Source of the DNA: Dasypus novemcinctus
Taxonomy: Eukaryota; Chordata; Mammalia; Cingulata; Dasypodidae
Length of the DNA: 64,000 nucleotides
Assembly (NCBI RefSeq): GCF_030445035.2
Contig: NC_080673.1
Coordinates: 197,468,216-197,532,215, forward strand
Direction: 5' to 3'
Shown: positions 20,961 to 35,227 of the stretch, in pieces
How positions within the stretch are numbered: position 1 is the first letter of the stretch
Layout of the letters: every line of letters starts with the position of its first letter
The notes under the pieces: model-generated
The model's input: the letters and a program-made list of their open reading frames with translations, nothing else
Database searches by the model: none
Told to the model about the DNA's origin: nothing
Program-made: the position numbers and the translations under genes

Positions 20961-23900
20961 TTCAAGAGTATTTTGCCATTTTTTTTCCTGTAAATTTACT
21001 GCTAATGTCTTCTTTAAAATGTTTACTGGGACACATTTATCTGTCAATATTTTCTTTTCCTTCTTTTATTTCACCACCATCATCCAAACTTTACAACTTA
21101 CATAATGCTCTCACATCTATAAGCCTGTTTTATCCTCACAACAGTTTTTGAAAGTAAACAGGCCAGCATTTTTTGTTAATGAAGTCTGAGAGAAAAGATG
21201 TCAACATAAACGTTCAGCTATAAGATAGAAATGCATTTAGAAATGAAGTTCAGCAGTCGTTGTACATATCTAATATTTTCTATTTTCTTTTTACATTTGT
21301 GTTGCTATTTCTGAAAAAAATAACACTTGTAAATCCTGCTTCATTTGCTGCAGAGAAGGAACATATCTTAATTCAAGGACAATCGAAAGAGTTTTTTTCA
21401 ATTTAAATACTAAGAAGTTTTTCTTCTGAGAAAATTGTCTCTCACTCTCTCCTTTTCATTTTTGCATATACTATTAATTATGTTCATAGTTATCTAAGCC
21501 CGGAACCCAATACAATTTGTGTTTGTTATTGCTTAAAACAATATCATTCATCTAAAATTTACCCAGCAACTTGTGGAAATTTAATCAAATTTTCATTCTT
21601 TTCTTGCTGCAACAGAAATGGAAGTTTTCTTGGATAAAATATGTATAAATTTGACCCTGAAATTAGAGGATCAAGGAATGCAATGCAATTTTTAATAAGC
21701 GATTATAGGAAACCAAATAGATGAGTTCTGACAATGGACTACAAATGTAACTTATGGCATAAGTCTTCATTTTAAAATTAATTAGAATTCTGAAAATTTA
21801 AAGCTGTGGTTAAACAGCTGAGGACATATGCGCATAGTCAATTCAAGCCGAAGGTGGGTCTTTGCAGGAATATTTGGGGAAAAACGAGTGAGGCACCTTT
21901 GCTACTTTAAGTTTTTAGAACATGTCACACCTTTTGCTGAATTATAGTAGAACTCCTTTGTCAGCAATGTCTTCCTTCTTCCTATCCATGTTTTTCTAAG
22001 TTTTTCAATGCTGGCATCACTACACCTTGCCATCTTGCTGCCATTCTGAGATCAGAAACCTTTACTTCCCCAAAAGAACTTGGAGATATATTAAACTCCC
22101 CACAGCAATACTAATAACCCAGAAATGACAGATTCACTTTGCCTTTAAGCTGTGTCTTACTTCCCCCTGCAATAAGACTCAAGTCTTAGCATTTCATAGT
22201 AAATGGAAAGAATGAGCAAAAGCAAACAAACAAAAACCCTGAGCCCACATAAACACATTCACAAATGCTCACATACCTAACACCTAAATTAGTGCTTTCT
22301 ATACTTAGTCTAAATAACAATTATAGTTTATACTTTCATACATTTACTTGTCCATTAAATCTCATTTATACTGAATATAACATGATTTCTAGCTTTTCAG
22401 TATAAGGCAGTGCATTGAAAGGTTAAAAAAATTATCCAAGATCATATAGTCAATATCGAGTTAAAAAAACAACAACAACATTTATCTGAGTAAAATCTAT
22501 GCATTTTTTAGTTTCGATCTGATGGGAATTCTTGGTTGGAAAAACAGTGAAGTATTTGTAAAGGGATGCTTACTAAAGAATATGTGCTCCCTATGAAGGT
22601 AATTGAAGGTAGGAGGGATCGATTCATAGCAAAATAAAAAAGAGTCAATGGATTTGGATGGCTTGAAGACAAGAAGATCTGTGAATTAGGCTGACAAGAG
22701 TGGTGAGGAAAAGAATATAGATTAGCAGCTGGGGCCTTTATCAAATGGAAGGAAATAATTAAGCTTCATATATGGTAGCATCTAAGTCGTGCATCCAGGG
22801 ATATAATCATATGGTACAGACTTCAAATAATATGGGGTAACAGGTGTTGGGCAAGGAAATAAGAAGAATGAGCAAGGAAGCAGAGAGACACAATGATTCA
22901 GAGATATTGGGGTATATAAGTATACTTGAGTAAAGGTTGATGATTTGAACTGGTAATTCTACCACCAGGTCCATTGTGCTAGCAGTAGGAGATGAAGACA
23001 GAGATAGGTGAGGCCAAAAATGGTCAGAGACTGGGTAACTTTGGGAAAGCCCAAAGCTTTGGAGCTTTTGTCTTGGCAGGGTTGGGATTCTCAGCACTCC
23101 TTCCTAGCTATTTTCACGGTGCCCAGGCAGTTTCTACAGGAGAAGGAAAGCTATGTGAAACCAAGCTGCTCCCTCCCAATCCCATCCTATATCTACTATA
23201 TGGCAGGATTCTGCCCAGCCATAACTTTTTCCATTTTCCTTAAAAGCAACAACCTGAAATAAGTGGCAGTTCACAATGAAATGATATCCATGTGATGACC
23301 ATTAAGTGTTCATCATCCTCTTCTTCCTATTTTACAAAATGGGCCCTTTCTTCTTTAAGTAACCTAACAGTAATGCATTCACTGTCAACCATCTGTCATT
23401 TTGATCATAGAAAGTCATCACATTCTTGCATCACAGATATTAGAAATTGACATGAAAAAAATGTGTTGGCATTTTTCACTCATAATAATATAGGGATGAT
23501 TGTTTCTATCTTTAATATATCCAAAAATATACATGAGAAATATGTGCAGTGAGTGAATCACAAATGACAGAGGCTGAGGGGGAAGTTGCTAAGACTTTAG
23601 AAAAATCTTCCCAAGAGTTTACAGGTCACAAGTATTTTAGAAGCAAAATAATCGGATGGATAATTTTAAAGTAAATACAAAGAGATTCAGTGATTTTCTT
23701 GATACACATTGTAGTAAATTTTATACAAAGGGATAAGACACAAAACAATATCATGCAAGTTAACCTGATAAGGACTACAAAGACGTGCATAGTTTTCTCC
23801 ACATCTTAGAGAAGTGTCTAGTTTTTGGTAAATTTATTAAAGATATAGAGTTCTATAGCTCTTAGAGATCATCTAAATCCAGTTTATCTTTTTATGGATG

Positions 23901-25404
23901 AGAAAACTGAAGACGTTTTCATTTGGCTCCTGCCAAATAACTCAGGGTAGGGTAGGTCTAGCATCTTGTTCCTTTTAAAGTAAGAGTTGAATATGAAATT
24001 TCAAGACAGCACAAAACCTGGGAATCTGTCATGTTTCTCCTTTGTTTCCTACAAAGAACAATGTGAAACAAAACTTAAATATGACCACAAGGGCCTCAGC
24101 ACTCTCCTTACGAGATCAATTATTTTTCCCTAGGACTAAGAACAGCTGCATCTTTTATTTCTTTTTATGATGGGGGTGTGTAGACACAGAATATTTTATC
24201 AGAAGATATGATAAAATATGCTTCTAAAGGAGTAGATTGTCAGTCTTTCTTATTAGTTCAAAAGAATATAGAACAGGCAGTAATAATATCCAAACATCAA
24301 TCTCCATTTCACTGGAAATAGGTTTAATAGGTGTATTACCTTCTGTTGTTTAAGAGAAATATTGAACAGCCAAGTGGCAAAATGTTTGGACATAGATTTT
24401 GCCTTGGAATTTTGTAAGCTTTAAATGTTATACACAAATTCACATTACTGAGAAATACTAATAGTTCTATTTTTTTTTATTTCTGTCTTGTTTTTCCCCA
24501 TAATAGAGGAAAACATCATTAAATGTATGACAAGTTTGTTTCAGTATTATAAAAGATATTTTTGCCCAAGGGTCTCCTGGCACAAAAAGACTAAGTTTTC
24601 AATGTTCCATTGCTGGCTATAAACATCAAGTCACTTGATTTCAAATTATTATGTTTATAATAAACCACATAACCTCTCTATATCCCTAAAACCTTACACT
24701 ATTCTTTGTTATAACACTTATAATGTTACATTGCAGTTTTCTATTTACTTTTCTCTTTCTTCCACCTGATTTTGAACTTCTTGATATTAGAGAATCTGTT
24801 TCTTATTTATCTTTATTTCTCTATCACCTAAGATCTATCAGGCTACATATATGTAAAACACACCTCCATTCTTAGTTGAAGTATCAATAACTAACCTCTG
24901 CCTTAAATAATGTTTATTCTAGTTCTTGACTCTAGAGACACTGTTTTACAGTGTGCTTTGATCTCCTTTCCTGGTATGTAGAATAGTGTTATAATTATTT
25001 CCATTGCATTTGGCCTTAAGTGTGACCCAATCACCTGACTATTGATACTGCAAAAGATTTCTTAACTATAAGGGAAAAAATAGCTACACTAAATTTGTGT
25101 CTTTAAACATCATTTACAATTTAAATAAATATAAAAATTGGAAGGAATAAGAACCATAGCTACACAGTCATTTGTTTTTCAATACTACTCTGTATTTTTA
25201 AAATATTACATAATGTATTTAGTTTAACAATTTGGTATTTGCTCAAACTGTTACTAAAAGCATCATTAACAGGGCAGAAGAGACATGAATAAGCAAAAGC
25301 AGAGGGAAGAAAGAAGATAGCAATTCTGAAACAGGTCGGGTGAGGCTGGAAGAGCCCTGACAATTAGGGAACATCAGAGAAGCTGGATTCAGAGGCCCTT
25401 AAAA
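20961..25404. other. Long unassigned stretch, repeat-poor to the eye
   Basis: I see no gene, splice-flanked exon or nameable young repeat. A weak MIR-like scrap lies near 21,105-21,170 ('tataagcctgttttatcctc'), and one near 23,855-23,910 ('ttatctttttatggatgaga'). This is the largest block in the window without a clear recent insertion. Confidence 0.4.
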
Positions 25405-25790
25405 CCAGGTGAGAGGTTCACTTACATAACCATGAGGAACTCATTGAACCTCTCTGGGCCTCAATTATTTCAACACTGAATTTTATCTAACCAGCTTCAC
25501 CATCTATATGTCCTTGTGAAATAGCTGATTGGGGTTAGAATGAAAGACAAGCAGATATTTAGATGCTTGTTGAAGTGAATCAACAAGGAGTAAAAATCCA
25601 TACTTCTTCTTAGGAACATCCTAATCTATTCAAATCTTTCTCTGGGACTACCTGTGGTGGGCAAACATCAAGAGTTTTGGAGTCAGGAAAATCAAGAATC
25701 CTATCTAACATTTCTGTGACTCACCTTCTTTACCTATTTAAAAAGAAGTAAATATAGTTCTTACTATACAGCTTTGAATAAGCGATAAGT
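25405..25790 (+). repeat. MIR-like scraps
   Basis: 'tgaacctctctgggcctcaa' near 25,446 and 'gttttggagtcaggaaaatc' near 25,673, followed by 'taaatatagttcttactata', fit plus-strand MIR pieces. They are separated by sequence that does not fit. Confidence 0.4.
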
Positions 25791-28700
25791 GAAAAATGGG
25801 TGAAAAACATTTTATAGAATATATTCCCTCACGGATTTATATTAGAAAAATGGACAGAAAAAAAGACCAAAAGCTTAATGCTCCACCTTCCAACTTCTTA
25901 AAGGATATTAATCCACCTTCTGACTTCTTAGCTTTGGATCAATGAAAAAAAAATCATCAAGAGAATATTGTGAATTATGGAAACCATATTGACCCAGTCA
26001 TAACCACCATGTTACATGGGCTTTTTTATAGAAAGTTCCATAAGTTCTCTTATCTGCCAACACTTCAGTATTTTATTTCTTACATCAGAGAAAAACAAAA
26101 ACATAAAGAGATTGAAAAAAATCACATAAATATAGTGGAAAATTTCGCAGGGTAATTTGGCACTTCAGTGTGAATATCATGATTTTTATTCCATTCCACC
26201 AACAATTGTTAGTGACATAGCATTTGCTAAAATTTTTGTATTCTGTTAAGCATATATTAATCAATGAGCTACAAGTTGAGCAGGAGATATTCAAGGTCCA
26301 AATCAATGTTTTTCAACATCTTTGTTTCATTATTATCTGATAAGGAGGAAAAAGAAATTAAATGTAAATTTCCCTAATGAGAGAAATTAAATATTGAGGA
26401 ATACAATTTTGTTTTGTGGGGTTAAGCCTTGGAGGACTGTAGACTGTTGCAATAACTAAGATGTTTTTGTTGCCCCAGATCCAATTTCACTGCCTTGACA
26501 ATGCATGGTCTAGAGGAGAAACAGATAAATGTAACCCAAATTAAAATGTTATAAGGTTACAGAAGTGCAAGGTCCTGTGCATTTCCAATGGCTTGCAGAA
26601 AGGGTAAGCATATGAAGTGCTGTTTGGATTACTGCTTTCAAGAGGCAGAGGTGTGGAAAGAGAAGAGTTATTTCATAAGAACCAGAAGTAGGAATGAAGG
26701 CAAAAGTTTTAGACATGAAAGAGTGTGGAGTTTCTTTAATAAACAGCAGGTATGCTTTGAGGGAAACTTAGACATTGATTTATATGCAAAATAGAGTAAT
26801 TAAATAATTCTGAGTGGCAGAATAACATGGCAATAGGAAAGGTAAGTTGGCAGTCATGTAGACATGTGAATTAATCAGAGATTCAATGCTGGGAAACCAG
26901 TTCAGAATGCTAATGCAATGGTCCAGTTTAGAGAAGCCTGGAATGTGGAAATGGAAGTTATTGGACCTATTTTAAAATACAGAAAACCAGAACAAAAACA
27001 CTTTCTGTAGAAATAATCAATTTTTTCCTATTGCAGCTGAGAAGAGAAAACTTCTATTTACATTTTTACTTATTAGCCTCCTGGATCACCAAATTTATAG
27101 TTTATACCATTATTTCAGGGGGTCAAACAAATCTTTTGAACCCAAATATTTTGTGAAGCTGTTTAGACAACTGAGCCCTACAGGCTCAGTGAACTTCAGG
27201 CACACTATAGCTAGTGGTTCCCTATAAACATTTAATTTTAATTTTTTGGTTACATAGTGGTACAAACAAAGAGATCTTTGCTGAAACTCAAGGAAGAAAA
27301 TCACATGCTTAATGCTTGAATACCTGAATCAGAGAAACTAAATATTCTATATGGCATTCATTCAGAAAGCAAAAGAAAACAAAATATATTACCATTACAC
27401 AACAATTAGCATGATACAGCTGTCAATATTAGTGGCTCATCTTTTTCCTCTATACCCCTGAGGGTATCTGGGGCTTTCATTTGATCCCAAAGGAGATCTC
27501 GTTCCAAATGGACTTCTTGCATGGTTCTTCCGCAGCCTCCTTGGTCCCTCAGGGGATTTCCAGGTGGGGCTCCATGTCCACTTGTTTCCTGGCCATGTTT
27601 TTCTGCCAGGTTTTAGACTCATCTTCCCTTTTCCTAAACTAACCTGCCTCATTATCTTTCTTTCTTCAGAGTCGCCTCTGAAAAATCTTGGGACTTCAGA
27701 AGTAGGACCCACCCTTGTTTCTTCATCACGTCATACTGATAGTTTCCTTCACAGCACTGATGAGTTAAAATTGTGCCATCCGTGAGTTTATTTGTTTATT
27801 AGTCTTCCCCAACAGAACATAAGCATCACAAGAGCAAGGGCCTTGGTTCTCCTATTCACACTGGATCACTGTGCCTGGATCTGAGGAGAGGCTTGGTGGG
27901 CTATGCAGAATGAATAATTAAACATGGAGATATAAGAAGGGCTCCAAGAACACTTGACATTTCCATCTTATTCACCAAAATTAGATGGTTAGTCTGTTCA
28001 GTATAGAAATATGATTTGATACAACTTAAAAAATATTGTTTTCAACTTTCTATGGCACTGAAAATACAATTCATATTTCTTAGTGATCCTTGAGGGAATA
28101 TCAATGCCTCCCTGGTGATTCATCTCACCCACAAGTCCTTTCATTTTTGTGTTTTAGTCTCTTTCAGTATTCTTACTCGGTACCAAGTGAGTCCTTTCAG
28201 TTCTTGAGTTGTGCAAGAAAGTCTATAAGTACAGATTCTTTTATCTGTATTTTTTTCTCTTTGATTTGCATGTAATATAAAATGGCAACATTATTCTCCT
28301 TTTGTCTCTTTCTGACAAAGTACTTTGGGGTTCACTACCCTTATCCTTAGGTCAGGCTCACAAGAAGACTAGCAAATCATGAACAGCTTAGCAGTAATAG
28401 CTGATTCATTTTCTCAGCATTCCTTATTAGATACTTATTAAAACACTGAAAATGGGTTTAATTTGATTTTGTTTACGATGGTTTATTTTCATGAAAGTAC
28501 TATATTTTCTTCTAATAACTTTTAAGGCATATTGATGCCATATTAATAATTTTCTGGAAATTAGAAATTACCCAAGTGAAGATATAGTAGAAAGTTTAAA
28601 GAAGCCTGAAGTAATGGCCAAAATAATCAACCTATCAATCTTCAAATAGTTATTCTCAAAAAGGCTCTGGGTATATTTAGTTGAATAAGTTGGTATTTAC

Positions 28701-30544
28701 ACATTTTCTAAAAGATATATTAGTTATACGCTACACATTTTTCCAGGACAAATAATGAGGGAACATTTGACAATTCATATTTTAAAACCAGGATAAGCTT
28801 AATATCAAAAGCTGTAAAGGAGAACCCATATAAACAATGACAAAACAACTTCAATTACAAATGCACGTTTAAATACAAAGGAAAAAAAAGCAAGTAGTAT
28901 GTTTAATTATTGATCCTCTCTGGGTTTTTGTTTCTGCACATGTAAATTTCAGATGATAAAATTTATCACCCTAAGGACTAATTATGAAAATATACTTCAA
29001 TAAAATAAGTATTCAATAAAAAATAAAAATTTGGGCTCTGTTGATCTAGAGATCTTGGTTCCAAGAGGATACTTGTTTTTATCAGGGAACACAGTAAAAT
29101 TCCCATTGGACTTTAAGTACCCACTGCCATTTGATCATTTCAGTCTGTTTATGCCAAGAAAACAAAAGGTAAGGAAAGGCATTACCACATTGGCAAGTCT
29201 GATTGACGCTTATCATAAAGATATTTATTTTATCCCATGCCACAAAAAGAAGGAAAAAAATATGTTTGGCACTCAAATAATATACCGGAGTGTCTCTTGG
29301 CAGTCCCATAGCCAATTTTATTAATAAATGAACAAATATAGCAGCCAAGGTAAGAAATGGCCATGATAACCAAGGACCCAGCCCCTCAAGGATAAGAATA
29401 TGAATCACAGCTCCAGGCAAGTCATCTAAAGCAGCTGAGGTGATAACTGAGTTGGTGGAATGCGTGGTTGAGGTGGAAGAGGGTAAATTGCAGCCTAGAG
29501 GTCAACTGCACCATCAGGGTCTGTAATTTGTCCTAATAATCCTTCTGTTGTTTCCACGGAAGCAAGGTCAACCAGAATCCTGGAGGAGCTGGTAGCAGAT
29601 GGGATTACTATAAGAAGCAAGTGGATATGAGTGGCACAGGGGGCAGATTGTAGTGGATACTCTAAGGCTTTACTTGGATCCCCTCTCCTGGGCCCTACAC
29701 CAGCTGGAAAGTTCATGTATTAAATTATACCAACGTCTTAATTGATGATTACTTCTGGTCCCAAGGTTGTACTCTTCCAAGGGAGTAGCACCTGACCAAT
29801 CACTGACAACTTACCTCAATTTAGGATATCTACGGCAGGCCATTCCAGATTCAGAGCAACTTTTTGAATCTGCTGAGACCTCAGTTGAAATTGCATTGAT
29901 GCTCAGTTTTTCCCTCTGCTCAGTTTTCCTTCCTCACTTTCTTACACACTTTGTTTTTCCAAGAGCAGTCTCCTTTTGCTTATAATTTAATTTTCTGCAT
30001 TTCACATAACTGTCTCAGAGTCTGTTTCCAGGAAGCCCAATCAAAGAAGTAATTTAAGGAATATATGAAATCAGAAGACAAATCTTCGTTTTTGCTTTAT
30101 TTGTCTTAAATTGGGATTTTTATTCATTTAATGTATTATGAAACCTTGATCTTCTATACATTTTCAAAATATAGAATCAGTATTCTTTTTTAAAAAGTAT
30201 TCTTCCACTGATTAATTTCATTAACCAGCTTTGCTTTTGAACTATTTGGAACTCCTTTATTATTCTGGGAAGTGAATGAATAACCATTTCCAAGACAATC
30301 ACATTGTCATACGTTGCAAAATACAAAAATGGTGTCGAATTTCTTGGGGTTTGGATATGAGGGAACATTATGAATTAGTCCATAAATGAATACTTTTTTA
30401 GCTTATACCCATTCCCGTTATTCATTAAGAGACTGGGAGTGCTGCTAGTAGCTTAAACTCTGCTTTACATGTTCTCCTACAAAAGTTCAGTTCCTCAAAA
30501 TTAGAAATGGTTTCTTTCATACGTATCCAGAATTTACTAGAGTT
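25791..30544. other. Long unassigned stretch
   Basis: No gene is seen. A locally less AT-rich block at 27,430-27,790 has open frames on both strands (91 codons minus, 73 plus), but no family signature. At 29,300-29,720 the minus strand has overlapping open frames of 112 and 73 codons and repeat-like wording, possibly a decayed LTR-retroelement interior. At 29,950-30,045 'gtctcagagtctgtttccag' looks like the end of an old repeat. None of these can be named. Confidence 0.35.
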
Positions 30545-30720
30545 TGTGAACCAGCACTTGCCTGGATGTCAGAAAACTTGGTTTAAACCTTAGTTCCATT
30601 GGTTATCTTTTTTTATACCTTTCTTAACCTCCACAATTACAAAGTATACATAATGATCCCTGCTTTACAAAGCTATATGCAGATTAAAGAAGCACATAGT
30701 ATGTCCTCAATCAATACTAG
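30545..30720 (+). mobile_element. MIR-like fragment
   Basis: 'cctggatgtcagaaaacttg', 'gtttaaaccttagttccatt', 'ttcttaacctccacaattac', 'cataatgatccctgctttac' and 'gcacatagtatgtcctcaat' follow the MIR order on the plus strand. Confidence 0.6.
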
Positions 30721-31061
30721 TTTCCTTTCTTGTTTTCCAAATCTTTTCTAAAAGTTCTGTCTAAATAGCCTCATCTTCAGGAACCCCTGGGGAAGTAATG
30801 GGGGTAATCAAACAGAACAGCAAACAGCTGGCGGGCCTCCCCAAAACATTAGCAAGGGGAAGAATAATTAATAGTTTAATAAAAGTAACCACACAAGCCA
30901 AATCTCTCTCTTCCTGGAGGAGCCCACACCTACATCTGGGTATGCGTAATCTGCTATTTTGTCCCATTTCTGTTCTCTTCTCCCATTTTCTCACTAAACT
31001 GCTGGCCTAACTAAACTGGTATATTCTTAACTTTTTTTTACTTTTCCCATTTTATTTATTT

Positions 31062-31383
31062 ATTTTTAATATTCTTTTTTTTTAAAGATACAGAGATCAC
31101 AAAAAAATGTTACATTAAAAAATATGAGGTTTCCATATACCCCACACCCCATACACCCCCATCCTCCCACATCAACAACCTCTTCCCTCATTGTGGCACA
31201 TTCATTGCATTTGGTGAACACATTTTGGAGCACTGTTGCACCACATAGATTATAGTTTACATTGTAGTTTAGACTCTCCCCCAGTCCATTCAGTGGGTTA
31301 TGACAGGATATATAATATCCTGCATCTATCCCTGTAATATTATTTAGGACAACACCAAGTCCCGAAAATGTCCCATAACATAA
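31062..31383 (-). mobile_element. XR repeat 3' end (type B, minus strand)
   Basis: A 5'-truncated XR: the plus strand begins with the reverse of the tail ('aagatacagagatcac', 'gttacattaaaaaatatgag'), then 'tttccatataccccacaccc', 'catcaacaacctcttccc', and ends near 'caacaccaagtcccgaaaat'. The 112-codon minus-strand open frame at 31,066-31,404 is XR sequence, not a gene. Confidence 0.75.
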
Positions 31384-32214
31384 CCAAGAACTTAGAGGAA
31401 TCAACCATCCCTAAGTTTCTTCAGCTTCAATAAGAAACAAGCCAGGGGACATCCATGGAGAGGAACATTTTAACACTGTGGAAGAGTGAACACAAGATTG
31501 TTAGGCAAAAAAAGAGTTTGGCATATCTATCTAAGGTAAGAAATATCTATATGCACATATGATTTTTCACTGCTAGAGAGGCAGGAATTGTCATCCAATA
31601 TCCTTAATTTCTTCCCTCAGGAGATGGGGGTCATTCATACTTTAGAACAGTTAGAAGCCCTAAAATAAAATAGCAGAAAGAAATTCCTCACTACTTTTGA
31701 CTATTGTCATCTTCTAAATCTTGTAATATTTTCTTTGCCTCAATGGAAAATAAAGCAGCATGGTAAAGTACAAACTGTTTATGTTTTCAATGGCCTTAAA
31801 AAAGGCAAATTTTAAAAAGGGCAGAGTTGAGCTTGAATGGATTTAAACCTCTTATTATGTGAGTTTGGTATAATCATTATAAGAAGAGTCATTTTTTAGT
31901 AATGACTTGAATAAATAAATCTCTCTCCTACCCTACCACATTATGATCTGTATTTACGTATTTGTACAAAATTGTATATGAGTGAGTTGCTAGGAAAGAA
32001 AAAAAAGTTCTCAGAACTAGTTCCTTCAGGCAGCTCTAGAGCAGGGTATAGCAAAGATTTTGGCCTTAACGAAGAGAACTTTCACCTTTGCTTTAGGATT
32101 CTGGAAGGTGATCTATGTCATATCTGAGAGTATCTTTTTTAACAGAAGGGGTTAGCTACATGGGTCTTGGGATAAGGCCAGGGATACCAATAGCCCTCGG
32201 GTAGGGGCTGATCT
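31384..32214. other. Unassigned AT-rich DNA
   Basis: No gene or repeat is recognised. Confidence 0.4.
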
Positions 32215-32812
32215 TGTTTGGAAGTTTGGAATTATTTTATGAATCCCAAAAAGAAAAATACTGTGTTTGTGAATTAATCTATTCCTCTGGGTGTGATACC
32301 CTGTGATTGCTTTAAATTTAGTTGAGGGGCCTTTGATTAGATTACTTGATAAGATTTCTTTCCAGCTTTGGATTGGACAATGTCAGTGAAGTGTGAGTCA
32401 GGTGGAGTCTCTGTCTGACATAAACAGAAAGACACAGAGAAGCACACACAGACAGACACAGGCCACAGTATTGACACAGTATTGATCCTGCCGCGCAAGA
32501 GAGAGGACTACAGGATTCTTAAGCCCAAAACCCCAAGCAGCTAGACCCATGAAGCAGCTCAAGAGGAGATGGTGACCCCAAAGGGGAAGGCCGAAACCTC
32601 AGCAGAGATCAATGGACATCTTGCTTCACCATGTGTCAACAACACCAAGAACAACAGTTGCTAACTTTGGTGAGAAAGCATCTCTGGTAGTTCCTTGGCT
32701 GGACTTTCCATGGCCTTAGAACTATAAGATTTTACCACAAATCAATCCTATTTTATAAAAGCCACCCCATTTCTGGTACTTTGCATCATCATACCTTTGG
32801 CAAACTAAAACA
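32215..32812 (+). mobile_element. MaLR-type LTR (near complete)
   Basis: It starts TG (32,215) and ends CA (32,812). The inside has 'ttttatgaatcccaaaaaga', 'ggtgtgataccctgtg', 'ttggtgagaaagcatctctg', 'ttccatggccttagaactat', 'ataaaagccaccccatttct' and 'ctttggcaaactaaaaca'. The first block matches the LTR inserted in L1 at 43.6-44.1 kb, so both belong to the same family. I found no 5-bp duplication that survives. The coding interior of the element is absent. Confidence 0.7.
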
Positions 32813-34759
32813 CCAAGGCAGAAAGATCAGTTAAGTTATTTAAGATAGGAGCTTTGGGTCACAGGTATCAATCGACCTTGAGATTGATATAGCCAATCAA
32901 TCAATCATGACTATATAATGCAGTCCTAACAAAATCTCTGGATACTGAAGCTCAGGTAAACATCCTTGCTTGGCATTTCTCCATGCATATTGTCACATAA
33001 TATCATGATAGTGACACATACTAACCCTTTGTGAAAGACTAATGGAAGCTTCACATTAAGCACACTACCAGACCTTGTTCCATGCTGCTCTTCCTTTGGC
33101 CATTTTTGAATTAGAACCTTTCCCTATAACAAACTGTAACTGTGAGTATAATAGCTTACAGTGAGCTGTGTGAGTCCTTCTAGCAAATTATTGACCCTGA
33201 GGGTGGTTTGGGGAAGTCCCAAAACTTGCATTTGTTTTTAGAAATGAAAGTGGTCTTGGGATCTATGCCCTCAGCATTCTCAGTTGAACACATTTCCTTG
33301 CCTTTTACAGCTCCTTTGTGGTCAACTGTATTTCTTGGCTTGTGGACACTCTATCCACCTTAATAGCATATCACTCCAGCCTCTGTTTCCATTATCATAT
33401 TTCTTTCTCTTTTTGCTGATTCCTCCTCTCTCCCTCTTATAATGATTCTTGTGATCGCAAGAATCTACCTCAAGATTTATAATTACATCTGCAAAGTCCT
33501 TTTTTGCCATATAAGGTGACACTCGCAGGTCCCAGGGATTAGGAAGTGACTAATTTGGGAGCCCATTTTTTAGTCTATCAAAACCTCTAAGTCAAATCCC
33601 TTCATTCATTTGTATTCTAATTCATATAAACTAATCTCAATTATCCTTTCCCTCTTGCCCATTTCAAGGGTTTTTAAAGAGCTTCTGTATTTCAAAGCAG
33701 TCTGAGAACACCGAAATGATAGTGTTAATCAAAACTCAATTTTCTATCTCTTTCTGAATATTTTGGAGTCACCTGAACCTTATTAGGATACTTACCCCAG
33801 TTACTGCCAAATAGTACATATTCAGTGTTTGTCTAATGACTGATTTAAAGAGGCAATATCTTCCTTTGTCTTCTGTTTGTGTTTTATTTAAATTAGTAAT
33901 GTTATTAGAGGATATAGAGAATATAAATAGAGGCATTTTGCATTCTTAAAAAACATAAAGTTCTACTTTCACTGTATTTTATTTTTCATAAGAAGTAGGT
34001 CACATTCTGATTGACCTAGATTTCTTCATGAATTTTCAAGCTGTCCATGAAACCTTAAGAAAGTGTCACTAACTAGGTGGGAGCTGAATAAAAGACTGAG
34101 CTATGGTTGTAGTGTGGTTTCTGTTTGGTAAGGAAGGTGTGAGAAAACAAATGGAAGTATGATTTTGGTATCTTCTTTTATTTCTGTCCCTTTGTTAAGT
34201 TACCCTCATTCAAAATCAAGCTCAAGATTTAGAGCAAACAAATGTGCGCTTTATCACTTTATTCTACTAGACTAAAATTAATCTAATGATAATGTAGCCC
34301 TCTCTATTTTTTTGCATGTTCTTAGAATGCCTCAGGTACTTCTTTCATCCTTCTCAAATCAATACTACCTCATCTTCCTTATATCCTCATTTGTCAGTTA
34401 ATCTAGCTGCCTCTCTGTCCTCCTTTAGTTACGTATTCTGACGTCAATTGAGTGACTGACATTGGAGTTAGCTCTTTATGTGCACCATTTGGTAGGTGCT
34501 CCCATACCAGGCAGTATGTCAATAAGGTGCTGACCACATGTTGAGTCAAGTTGGGAGTGTGTGAGAAGGAGAAGAGGTGGGGCTTTATTGCTGGCAGAAC
34601 CTTGGTTGACTCTGAAGGAAATGTGGATGGCTAGAGGGAGGAAAGTCCTCTACTAGACCCTTCAACAGAAATCTAGGTAATGAAATAGGATGCAAACTAC
34701 ACCTTTTCTAAAGTCTAAAGTAAGAGACTCTACTTGGAATGTGGACAGAAATCCAAGCA
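32813..34759. other. Unassigned AT-rich DNA
   Basis: No gene or nameable repeat is seen. The palindromic-looking 'gatagacatt'-type short patches are no more than expected for AT-rich DNA. Confidence 0.35.
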
Positions 34760-34985
34760 ATCCTCATCATTATAGTGCTTAACCCTGTGTCAAGTGCTTT
34801 CTTATTTTTTTCTTATTTAATGATGACAATAAATCTCTGCCAATAAACCTGAGACCCCCTAGTTTTGCCAATGAGCCCAATGAAGCTCAGAGATTTTTGG
34901 TAAATTTTCAAGGGGCATTGCTAGTAGGCAACAGAGCTGGAGTTCAAGACTGTTCATTCAGTAAATCCAAGTTATACCGTGACTG
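34760..34985 (-). mobile_element. MIR-like fragment (minus strand)
   Basis: 'gtgtcaagtgctttcttatt', 'caatgaagctcagagatttt', 'cattgctagtaggcaacaga' and 'gctggagttcaagactg' follow the reverse MIR order. Confidence 0.5.
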
Positions 34986-35180
34986 CAAACAGACTGGAAA
35001 ATATATGAACATTACCCTACTCCACGCCTATGTACTAAGATGTGGGATTTATGCTAGTAGCACAGCTAATCTGGAGACATAGGAATATGATACATTGTGA
35101 GTAGTAGGACTCATAAAGGGAGCCCTCCTTTGCAAGAGGTTAAAGGACTCAAGAAAGGTATATTATGTAAGGAATAAATG

Positions 35181-35214
35181 TGGTGTATGTGTGTGTGTGT
35201 GTGTGTATGTGTGT
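35181..35214. repeat. (TG)n microsatellite
   Basis: A run of TG dinucleotides with two TA interruptions. Confidence 0.85.
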
Positions 35215-35227
35215 ATTGGGAAAACAT

